Assembly: GCF_036250735.1 (NCBI RefSeq)
Contig: NZ_CP109430.1
Coordinates: forward strand, 7,378,001-7,442,000
Length of the DNA: 64,000 bases
Source of the DNA: Streptosporangium sp. NBC_01495
GTDB lineage: Bacteria > Actinomycetota > Actinomycetes > Streptosporangiales > Streptosporangiaceae
Direction of reading: 5' to 3'
Shown here: positions 35,183 to 42,438 of the stretch, one piece after another
How the letters are laid out: the number at the start of each line of letters is the position of its first letter
How positions within the stretch are numbered: the first letter of the stretch is position 1
Notes under the pieces: generated by a model
The model's database searches: none
What the model was told of the DNA's origin: nothing
Seen by the model: the letters and a program-made list of their open reading frames with translations, nothing else
Translations under genes and position numbers: made by a program

Positions 35183-35268
35183 ATGGAGCTCCCGTCTGCG
35201 TCACGATCCGTGTCCCGTCCAGGTAACGGGACTGCCGTACCCATCCATTCCGGAGGATACTCGTCCCT

Positions 35269-36357
35269 GTGGCAGAAGCCATCACACCCGTCATAGAACC
35301 CCTGGAAGCCCAGCTGCTCCGGGGTGACGCGCTGCGCGTCGGACTGGTCGTGCCGATCTCCGGTGTGCTCGGCCTGGTGGGTCCGTGCGCGATCAACTGC
35401 GCGATCCTCGCCGCCGACGAGGTGAATCTCGCGGGCGGGATGCTCGGCAGGCCTGTGGAGCTGGTCCTGGTCGACGGCGGCCGTCCGGCGGCCCAGGTGG
35501 CCGCCGAGGTGGCGGGGCTCGCGCGCTGGGGCGCGATCGACGCCGTGGTCGGCACCCACGGCAGCGACGTCAGGATCGAGCTGGTGCGGGCGCTGGCCGG
35601 GAGGGTGCCGTTCGTCTACGCGCCGCCGTACGAGGGGGGCGGCCACGCGCCCGGGGTCTACTTCCTGGGCGAGACCCCGGCCCGCCAGCTGCGGCCCGGC
35701 CTCGACTGGCTGATCGACCGGCGCCGGGCGCGCAGGTGGTTCCTGCTCGGCAACGACTACGTCTGGCCGCGCCTGGTCCACGGGGCGGCCAGACGCCACC
35801 TCGCCGCACGGGACGTCGGGGTCGTCGGCGAGCTCCTGGTGCCGTACGGCATGCGCGACATCCCCTCGATCCTGGAGAGGCTGGTCGCCGGCAGGCCCGA
35901 CGCGGTGCTGCTCAGCCTGATAGGCAGCGACCTGGTCGCCTTCAACCGGGCCTTCGCGGCGGCCGGGCTGTCGTGGCCCCGGCTCTGCGGCGCGCTGGAG
36001 GAGCACGGCCTGCTCGGCATCGGCGGTGACGCCACCGGCGAGCTGTACGGGGCGATGGGTTACTTCGCGAGCCTGGTCACCGACGACAGCCTGAGCCTCG
36101 GCGAGCGCTACACCCGCCGGTTCGGCTCGACCGCGCCGCTGCTCAACGGGCACGGGCAGGGGTGCTACGAGGCGGTGCTGATGCTCGCCGCGCTGGGCTC
36201 GCGCGCCGGGACGCTCGCCGTGCCCGAGGTGGACGCGATCGCCGACGGCACCTCCATCGTCACCGCCCGGGGACGGCTGACCCTGCGCGGACACGGGGTG
36301 CGGCGCCAGGCGCACATCGGCCGGGCCGACGGGCTGGACTTCGACATCGTCCGCTAG
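35269..36357 (+). CDS. AmiC/UrtA-type receptor without signal peptide (putative cytosolic amide sensor)
   Basis: A 362-residue periplasmic-binding-protein fold starting directly with a soluble N-terminus ('MAEAITPVIEPLEAQLLRG'), so it is cytoplasmic. It resembles Pseudomonas AmiC, the amide sensor of the amidase operon: 'VGLVVPISGVLG', 'FVYAPPYEGG' (AmiC: TPYEG) and 'LGNDYVWPR' (AmiC: SDYIYPR). It precedes a permease and an acetamidase/formamidase, matching an amide-sensing role. No AmiR-type antiterminator is nearby; the divergent MarR gene is the nearest DNA-binding candidate. GTG start. Confidence 0.8.
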   Translation: MAEAITPVIEPLEAQLLRGDALRVGLVVPISGVLGLVGPCAINCAILAADEVNLAGGMLGRPVELVLVDGGRPAAQVAAEVAGLARWGAIDAVVGTHGSDVRIELVRALAGRVPFVYAPPYEGGGHAPGVYFLGETPARQLRPGLDWLIDRRRARRWFLLGNDYVWPRLVHGAARRHLAARDVGVVGELLVPYGMRDIPSILERLVAGRPDAVLLSLIGSDLVAFNRAFAAAGLSWPRLCGALEEHGLLGIGGDATGELYGAMGYFASLVTDDSLSLGERYTRRFGSTAPLLNGHGQGCYEAVLMLAALGSRAGTLAVPEVDAIADGTSIVTARGRLTLRGHGVRRQAHIGRADGLDFDIVR

Positions 36358-36398
36358 GCGCGCGGCGGGTCAAAGTCGGGCAAAAACTTCCGACTGAA

Positions 36399-36423
36399 AA
36401 CTTTTCCTTTGCAAAGAAAAGTT
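36399..36423. promoter_or_regulatory. Imperfect palindrome in the permease promoter
   Basis: AACTTTT (36399-36405) pairs with AAAAGTT (36417-36423), and inside it CTTTG (36407-36411) pairs with CAAAG (36412-36416), with one unpaired C. It is AT-rich against a GC-rich background and sits 37 bp before the permease ATG. TAGGGT at 36425-36430 is a possible -10. A likely operator for the amide cluster. Confidence 0.6.
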
Positions 36424-36459
36424 CTAGGGTACGGCTGCACCCACTTCAAGGAGCCGTAC

Positions 36460-37875
36460 ATGACAACCGAGCCCTCACTGGAGCAATTCGGCTACCGCCA
36501 AGAACTCCGCAGGTCACTGAGCTTCACCGACCTGCTCGTCTACGGCCTGATCTTCATGGTCCCGATCGCGCCGTTCGGCATCTTCGGCGGCGTCTTCCAG
36601 GCCTCGGGTGGCATGGTCGCCCTCGCGTACGCCATCGGCATGGTCGCGATGGCCTTCACCGCGCTCTCGTACGCGCAGATGGCCCGCGCGTTCCCGATGG
36701 CGGGATCGGTCTACACCTACGCGGGCCGCGGCATCGCCGCGCCCGTCGGCTTCCTGGCCGGGTGGGTGATCCTGCTCGACTACGTGCTGGTGCCCGCCCT
36801 GCTCTACCTCATCGCGAGCGCGGCGATGGCCTCCTTCGTGCCCGCCATCCCCGTCTGGGGCTGGCTGATCGTGTTCGTGGTGCTCAACACGGTCGTGAAC
36901 TACACGGGCATCCAGATGACCGCGCGCATCACGAAGATCATGCTGATCGGCGAGCTCATCGTGCTGGCGATCTTCATGATCGTCGGCGTGGTCGCCCTGG
37001 CCCAGGGCAAGGCCCAGGCGGGCGCGCTCAGCCCGCTCTTCGACTCCTCGACCTTCTCCTGGTCGCTCGTCTTCGGTGCGGTCTCGATCGCGGTCCTGTC
37101 CTTCCTCGGCTTCGACGGCATCTCGATGATGGCCGAGGAGAGCCGCGAGGACTCGCGGCGGCTCGGCAAGTCCATGGTCGCGGCGCTGGGCCTGGCCGGG
37201 GTGCTGTTCATCGCGCAGACCTGGGTGGCCGCGCTGCTCACTCCCAACCGGGCCGACCTGCTGACCAAGGGCGACCCCGCGGGCACCGCCTTCTACGACA
37301 TGGCCGAGTTCGCCGGGGGCCACTGGCTCAGCGTGCTGACCGCGGTCGCCACCGCCATCGCCTGGGGCTTCGCCAACTCCCTGGTCGCCCAGGCCGCCAC
37401 CTCCCGCCTGCTGTTCGCGATGGCCCGCGACCGCCAGCTCCCCTCCTTCCTGGCCAGGATCCATCCCAAGCACAGGGTGCCCGTCAACGCCACCCTCGTC
37501 GTGGCCGCGATCTCCCTGATCGTCGGGCTCTACCTGACCACCCGCGACGACGGCATCACGCTGATCAGCGGGTTGGTCAACTTCGGCGCGATGACGGCCT
37601 TCCTCGCGCTGCACGTGTCGGTGGTCGTCCACTACGTCGTGCGCCAGGGCAGCCGCGACCTGTGGCGGCACCTGGTCGCCCCGGTGCTCGGCTTCGCGAT
37701 CCTGCTCTACGTCGTGATCAACGCCAGCATCGCGGCCCAGACGCTCGGCGTCGTCTGGTTCGTCGTCGGCCTGGTGGTGCTCGGCGTCTCCTACGCCACG
37801 GGCCGCCGCCCCACCCTGGCCGGGCTCGTCGACACCCCCGCCCCCGGCACGTCCGCGACGTCCGGCAAGCCCTGA
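36460..37875 (+). CDS. APC-superfamily permease
   Basis: A 471-residue transporter with about 12 membrane spans of the amino acid/polyamine/organocation superfamily. The first helix reads 'TDLLVYGLIFMVPIAPFGIF' and 'SFLGFDGISMMAEESRED' lies near residue 217. AAGGAG lies 6 nt before the ATG. Its position suggests uptake of an amide, amine or amino acid used by the amidase; the substrate is unknown. Confidence 0.88.
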   Translation: MTTEPSLEQFGYRQELRRSLSFTDLLVYGLIFMVPIAPFGIFGGVFQASGGMVALAYAIGMVAMAFTALSYAQMARAFPMAGSVYTYAGRGIAAPVGFLAGWVILLDYVLVPALLYLIASAAMASFVPAIPVWGWLIVFVVLNTVVNYTGIQMTARITKIMLIGELIVLAIFMIVGVVALAQGKAQAGALSPLFDSSTFSWSLVFGAVSIAVLSFLGFDGISMMAEESREDSRRLGKSMVAALGLAGVLFIAQTWVAALLTPNRADLLTKGDPAGTAFYDMAEFAGGHWLSVLTAVATAIAWGFANSLVAQAATSRLLFAMARDRQLPSFLARIHPKHRVPVNATLVVAAISLIVGLYLTTRDDGITLISGLVNFGAMTAFLALHVSVVVHYVVRQGSRDLWRHLVAPVLGFAILLYVVINASIAAQTLGVVWFVVGLVVLGVSYATGRRPTLAGLVDTPAPGTSATSGKP

Positions 37876-37925
37876 AAGCCCACGACCCCCATCCCGCCGA
37901 CCCGACAGCTTGCGAGGGCAGAACC

Positions 37926-38024
37926 GTGTTCGAGATCTTCCAGGAGGTCGAGGAGGGGCTCGGCTCCTTCCGTACCCCCGCCGCCCCCACCGCGAAGCGC
38001 GTTACCGCAGTGGGTGCGCGATGA
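37926..38024 (+). CDS. 32-residue peptide coupled to the amidase gene
   Basis: A small reading frame, MFEIFQEVEEGLGSFRTP and so on, ending in 'AVGAR'. It starts at GTG with GAGGG 7 nt upstream and its stop overlaps the amidase ATG (ATGA). It has a better ribosome-binding site than the amidase itself, so it may serve as a translational coupler, a leader peptide or a real small subunit. I do not recognise a family. Confidence 0.5.
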   Translation: MFEIFQEVEEGLGSFRTPAAPTAKRVTAVGAR

Positions 38025-39031
38025 ACGTCTTCTCCTACCGGCCCGCGCCCGAGGACCTCAGCTACACCTTCGGCGGGCGGCCCGCGGTGGCCAGGGTCGC
38101 CCCCGGCTCGATCGTCGAGACGTACACCGAGGACTGCTTCGGCGGCCGGGTGAGGTCGGTGGACGACCTGCCCTCGCGCGTCTGCGAGTTCCCCTACCTC
38201 AACCCGGTCACCGGCCCCTTCCACGTCGAGGGGGCCGAACCCGGAGACACGCTCGCGCTGCACTTCGTCTCCATCGAACCCGCCAGGGACTGGGCCGTGT
38301 CGGCCACGTTCCCGCACTTCGGCGCGTTGACCGGCACCCACACCACCGCCATGCTCACCCCTCCCCTGGAGGAGCTGGTGTGGCGCTACGACATCGACAC
38401 GGCCGCGGGCGTGGTCCGCTACCACGCCCGCAGGAGCGACTTCACGGTCGAGTTGCCGCTCGACCCGATGCACGGCACGGTCGGCGTCGCGCCCGCCGCG
38501 TCCGAGGCCCGTATGACGATCACCCCGGACGCCCACGGCGGCAACATGGACACCCCCGAGCTGCGCGCCGGGGTGACCGTCTACCTCGGCGTCAACGTCG
38601 AGGGCGGGCTCTTCGCGATCGGCGACGGGCACGCCAGGCAGGGGCACGGCGAGGTGTGCGGCACCGCCGTGGAGGCGGCGATGAACACCGTCGTCGCCGT
38701 GGAGCTGATCAAGGGGGTGAGCACCCCGTGGCCCCGCCTGGAGGACGACGGCCACCTGATGTCCACCGGCTCGGCCCGCCCGCTGGAGGACGCGTACCGG
38801 ATCAGCCAGCACGACCTGGTCACCTGGACCTCCGAGCTCACCGGCCTGGACCCCCTGGACGCCTATCAGCTGGTCAGCCAGATCGGCGAGGCACCGGTCG
38901 GCAACGTCTGCGACACCAACTACACGATGGTCGCCAAGCTTCCCAAGTCCACCCTCGGCCGTCCGGAGGTCTACGAGTCGGCCCACGATCGCCTGCGCGC
39001 CCTCGGCCGGCGGTATCTGGCCGAACGCTGA
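38021..39031 (+). CDS. Acetamidase/formamidase (FmdA/AmdA family)
   Basis: A 336-residue amidase hydrolysing short amides such as formamide or acetamide to acid and ammonia. Family blocks include 'NPVTGPFHVEGAEPGDTLAL', 'DPMHGTVGVAP', 'PDAHGGNMDTPEL' and 'YLGVNVEGGLFAIGDGHARQ'. With formamide it would release formate, the substrate of the formate dehydrogenase elsewhere in this window. Translation is probably coupled to the 32-codon frame; its own ribosome-binding site is poor. Last gene of the amide cluster. Confidence 0.9.
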   Translation: MNVFSYRPAPEDLSYTFGGRPAVARVAPGSIVETYTEDCFGGRVRSVDDLPSRVCEFPYLNPVTGPFHVEGAEPGDTLALHFVSIEPARDWAVSATFPHFGALTGTHTTAMLTPPLEELVWRYDIDTAAGVVRYHARRSDFTVELPLDPMHGTVGVAPAASEARMTITPDAHGGNMDTPELRAGVTVYLGVNVEGGLFAIGDGHARQGHGEVCGTAVEAAMNTVVAVELIKGVSTPWPRLEDDGHLMSTGSARPLEDAYRISQHDLVTWTSELTGLDPLDAYQLVSQIGEAPVGNVCDTNYTMVAKLPKSTLGRPEVYESAHDRLRALGRRYLAER

Positions 39032-39144
39032 CCGGGGCCGTCCCCGCCGGGAACCCGGCGGGCCGGCCGCCCGCGTCGTGCCACCGGGGCGCGCGACGCG
39101 GACGGCCGGCTCACGGCGCGGACCGTCGACTCAGAGCGAGACGG

Positions 39145-40032
39145 TCAGCCCGCGGCGGCGACGATGTCCTCGCAGAGCGCGTGGGTGGCCAGGGCGTCGT
39201 CGGCGCCGAGCACGGTGCCGGAGCGGACCGCGTCGAGAAACTCCAGGCAGACCTGTTCGATGCCCCTCTGTCGGGAGACCGGGGTCCAGTCGCCTCGCCT
39301 GGTGAGGATCTCGGCGTCGGCGTGGTCGGTCACGTCGGCCAGGTTGACCACGCGGCGCTTGGAGCCGCCTCCCATCACCTCCACGGTCTCCTCGGCCGCG
39401 CCGCCCATCCTGTTCATGATGCCGAAGGCGGTGAAACCGTCCCCGGACAACTCCAGCGTCACGTGCTCCAGCAGCCCGTCCCTGACCCGGGTGCGGATGC
39501 CGGTGTGCTCGACCTCGCCCGGCACCAGGAACCTGAGGGTGTCCACGACGTGGATGAAGTCGTCGTAGACGACGGTCCGCGGGTCGGCGGGGTGGCGCGC
39601 CCGGTGCTTCTGCATCACCACCAGATCGCGGGGAAGCTCGCGCAGGGCCGCGTAGGACGGCGCCCTGCGCCGGTTGAAACCGACGAGCAGCGACCGCTCG
39701 CTCTCGCGCGCCAGCCGTACCAGGCGCTCGGACTCGGCGAGAGTGTAGGCGATCGGCTTGTCCAGGTAGACGTGGACGCCCGCCCGCAGCAGCGGCTCGA
39801 CGACCTTCGCGTGCGCGCCGGTCGCGACGTGCACGAAGGCCGCCTCGATCCCCGCTCCGAGCACCTCGTCCACCGAGGAGAAGCGGCGCTCGACCCGGTA
39901 GGCGTCGCCGAGGCGGTCGAGCGTGGCGCGGTCGCGGGTGCACAGGTGCAGGTCGAGGCCGGGGGTCGCGCCGAGGACCGGCAGGTACGCCTTCTCCGCG
40001 ATGTCCCCGAGGCCGATGACAGCGATCTTCAT
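39145..40032 (-). CDS. Gfo/Idh/MocA-family oxidoreductase
   Basis: A 295-residue NAD(P)-dependent oxidoreductase. Rossmann 'IAVIGLGDIAEKAYLPVLG' (residues 3-21) and the active-site lysine in 'YLDKPIAYTLAESERLV' identify the family. On the minus strand TACGCT ends 6 nt before the ATG, suggesting a leaderless transcript. Substrate unknown. The 153 bp between it and the next gene hold only GC-rich sequence with two copies of GGCGCGTACGCC. Confidence 0.86.
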   Translation of the reverse strand: MKIAVIGLGDIAEKAYLPVLGATPGLDLHLCTRDRATLDRLGDAYRVERRFSSVDEVLGAGIEAAFVHVATGAHAKVVEPLLRAGVHVYLDKPIAYTLAESERLVRLARESERSLLVGFNRRRAPSYAALRELPRDLVVMQKHRARHPADPRTVVYDDFIHVVDTLRFLVPGEVEHTGIRTRVRDGLLEHVTLELSGDGFTAFGIMNRMGGAAEETVEVMGGGSKRRVVNLADVTDHADAEILTRRGDWTPVSRQRGIEQVCLEFLDAVRSGTVLGADDALATHALCEDIVAAAG

Positions 40033-40185
40033 GCTCAGAGCGTACGGCGTGCCCCCCGGTCCCACTTCGGCGCGTACGCCGCGGCCCATCCCGGCGCGTA
40101 CGCCCGCGGTCCCCGGCCCGCCCCCGCTCCCCTGGCTTCCCCGCCCCCGCGCCGCTCCTCCGCGTATGGCGTGGGACGTCTCCTC

Positions 40186-41130
40186 CTACGCCGCCACGGC
40201 CAGGCGGTCGCGCCACCACGCGAGCGTCGCGGCCAGCGCCTCGTCCATCGGGGTCGGCGCGATGCCGAAGACGGCCTCGGAGGCGCCGGAGTCGAGGACG
40301 AAGGGGCGGACGACCTGGTAACGCATCTCCTCCAGCTCCCTGAGCATCGGCGAGAAGGACCCGGCGGCGCGCAGCAGCCAGTGGGGCAGGGCCTTGACCC
40401 CCGGGTCGGGGACTCCGGCGAGCGCGCACAGGCGCTCGGCGACCTCGCGCGCCGTCATCGGCTCGTTCGTCGGGACGTGCCACGCACGGCCCCAGGCGCG
40501 GTCGCCCTCGCCCGCCGCGACCAGGGTCCGCGCGACGTCGGGCACGTAGGTCCAGCTGTGCGGCTGGGCGGGGTCGCCGGCGAAGCGGACGGTCTTACCG
40601 GACAGGAGCTTGGGGACGAACCTGTCCCCGAGGTGTGACCGGTCGAGGCAGCCGGGGCCGAAGTAGTCGGATCCGCGCACCTCGGTAACCCTGGCCCGGC
40701 CCGCCTCGTGCGCGGCCAGGGCCTCCCGCCACACCTTGACCCGTATCGCGCCCTTGACGCTGGGCGGGTCCAGCGGGTCGTCCTCTCTCATCGGCCGGTC
40801 GGGCGCCGCGTAGCCGTAGAGGTTGCCGAGGATGACGTACCCCGCGCCGGTGGTCTCGGCGGCTCCCAGCAGTGACGCGGCGAGCGGCGGCCAGTCGCGT
40901 GCCCACTCGTGGTAGCGCGGGTTGACGCAGTTGTAGAGGACTGCGGCACCCCGGGTCAGGGTGGTCAGCCCCTCGCGGTCGCCCGCGTCGGCGGCGACCC
41001 TGCGGACGCCCGGCAGGTCGGGCCCCGAGCCCGAGCGGCTGACGAGGACGACCTCGTGCCCCTGCCTGGCCAGCAGCCGGGCGACCTCGGAGCCGACCTG
41101 ACCGGCTCCCGCGATGACGTGCTTGGCCAT
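40186..41130 (-). CDS. NAD(P)-dependent epimerase/reductase-like protein
   Basis: A 314-residue extended-SDR-type protein. The cofactor site is 'VIAGAGQVGSEVARLLARQG' (5-24); 'YVILGNLYGYA' replaces the usual Y-x3-K region. It lies 36 bp downstream of the YrdB-like gene, and both are probably repressed by the TetR protein across the operator array. Confidence 0.82.
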   Translation of the reverse strand: MAKHVIAGAGQVGSEVARLLARQGHEVVLVSRSGSGPDLPGVRRVAADAGDREGLTTLTRGAAVLYNCVNPRYHEWARDWPPLAASLLGAAETTGAGYVILGNLYGYAAPDRPMREDDPLDPPSVKGAIRVKVWREALAAHEAGRARVTEVRGSDYFGPGCLDRSHLGDRFVPKLLSGKTVRFAGDPAQPHSWTYVPDVARTLVAAGEGDRAWGRAWHVPTNEPMTAREVAERLCALAGVPDPGVKALPHWLLRAAGSFSPMLRELEEMRYQVVRPFVLDSGASEAVFGIAPTPMDEALAATLAWWRDRLAVAA

Positions 41131-41166
41131 GATCCTTCTTCCTTCGGTGGTGATTGACGTGCCGGC

Positions 41167-41514
41167 TCACTGGTTCCAGACGAGCCGGAGGACGGCGTTG
41201 TTGAGGACGAAGACGGCGGCGAAGGCGATCCCGGGGACGAGGTGGCCCGCCATGACCAGCGCCGTGGCGCCGCCGCCGAACCAGAGCACCTCAAGGACGA
41301 CGCGGGCGAAGCCGGTGAGCGGGATCGCCGGGTTGTTGGGCGCGCCGAAGACCGCCCAGATCGCGATGAACAGGCCGGGCCCGCCGAGGCCGAGGAGCAG
41401 CTTCAGCGGCCAGTTCGGGCCCACGACGAAGCCCCAGTGACCGACGGCGGCCAGCACGCCCAACTCCAGCAGGAACATGACGAGGAGGTTGACGTTCTTG
41501 GCCAGGGACAGCAT
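41167..41514 (-). CDS. YrdB-family (DUF2568) small membrane protein
   Basis: A 115-residue protein with four hydrophobic segments, matching the YrdB/DUF2568 pattern ('NLLVMFLLELGVLAAVGHWGF' in outline, then 'AIWAVFGAPNNP'). Function unknown. AAGGAG lies 6 nt before the ATG; the longer reading to 41607 would run through the operator array. Confidence 0.75.
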   Translation of the reverse strand: MLSLAKNVNLLVMFLLELGVLAAVGHWGFVVGPNWPLKLLLGLGGPGLFIAIWAVFGAPNNPAIPLTGFARVVLEVLWFGGGATALVMAGHLVPGIAFAAVFVLNNAVLRLVWNQ

Positions 41515-41545
41515 GGAGGCTCCTTGAGGATTGCCGTTCCGTTCT

Positions 41546-41613
41546 GAGAGCAATGCTCTCTCCAGAGAGCACTGCTCGTCAAGAGCAGTGCTCTCTTTTG
41601 TTGTCAATGCTCT
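41546..41613. promoter_or_regulatory. Operator array for the TetR regulator (three copies plus a half-site)
   Basis: GAGAGCAATGCTCTC (41546-41560) is a perfect 7-1-7 palindrome. GAGAGCACTGCTCGT (41565-41579) and AAGAGCAGTGCTCTC (41581-41595) are near copies, and AATGCTCT (41606-41613) is a half-site. The array fills the 113-bp divergent gap between the YrdB-like and tetR genes. Confidence 0.8.
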
Positions 41614-41627
41614 GATATGGTCGCGAC

Positions 41628-42326
41628 ATGAGTTCGAGCCTCACCGCACGCGAGAGGGTCAGAGCCGAGCTGACCCGCGAGATCACCGACGTCGCCCGGA
41701 GGCAGCTGGCCGTCGACGGCGCGAGCGGCCTGTCCCTGCGCGCGGTCGCCCGCGAGATGGGCATGGCCTCCTCGGCGATCTACCGCTACTTCCCGTCCAG
41801 GGACGACCTGCTCACAGCCCTGATCATCGACGGCTACAACGCCGTCGGCGAGGCCGTGGAGAACGCCGACGCGGCCGTCCCGCGCGAGGACCACGCGGGC
41901 AGGTGGATGGCCGTCTGTCACGCCGTACGGGACTGGGCGCTGGCCCATCCCCACGAGTACGCCCTGCTGTACGGCTCACCCGTCCCCGGCTACCGGGCAC
42001 CGCAGGACACCGTCCCCGCCGCGGTCCGCGACGTCGCCGTCTACGGCCGGATCGTCTCCGACGCCCACCACGCCGGGGCCCTGAACCCGCCCGGCCCCCA
42101 CCCGCCCGTCCCGCCGTCCTTCCGCGACGACGCCGCGCGCGTACGCGAGCTGATGCCCGACGCCCCCGACGACGCGATCATCCGCGGCCTGATCGCCTGG
42201 ACCGGCCTGTTCGGCTGGATCAGCTTCGAGCTGTTCGGCCAGTTCAACAACACGATCCTCGACCTCGCGCCGGCCTTCGACCACGCCATGCGCTGCCAGG
42301 CCCGCACCCTCGGCCTACCTGCCTGA
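41628..42326 (+). CDS. TetR-family regulator
   Basis: A 232-residue TetR repressor with 'LSLRAVAREMGMASSAIYRYF' as its helix-turn-helix in outline (near 34-54) and a C-terminal domain of the WHG/TetR_C_13 type. There is no ribosome-binding site, and TGATAT ends 9 nt before the ATG, so the transcript may be leaderless. Probably autorepressing through the operator array and controlling the divergent YrdB-epimerase pair. Confidence 0.87.
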   Translation: MSSSLTARERVRAELTREITDVARRQLAVDGASGLSLRAVAREMGMASSAIYRYFPSRDDLLTALIIDGYNAVGEAVENADAAVPREDHAGRWMAVCHAVRDWALAHPHEYALLYGSPVPGYRAPQDTVPAAVRDVAVYGRIVSDAHHAGALNPPGPHPPVPPSFRDDAARVRELMPDAPDDAIIRGLIAWTGLFGWISFELFGQFNNTILDLAPAFDHAMRCQARTLGLPA

Positions 42327-42438
42327 TACGTCACGACTTGGCCGCGATGAGTAACGTCTGGGTGTCTGACGTGATAAACGGGGTGAACGGCTCTCGAATG
42401 AGCCGTCTCCCCGATGGGCGAAAGGCACCCCCGATTTC

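Noticed and set aside
34676-35296. Open frame antisense to marR starting within the 62-bp repeats
   Set aside because: Its ATG is part of the repeat unit and the protein shows no recognisable features; marR on the other strand is clear.
40033-40185. Two GGCGCGTACGCC copies as an operator pair
   Set aside because: GTACG-type words are very common throughout this GC-rich sequence, so two copies alone carry little weight.
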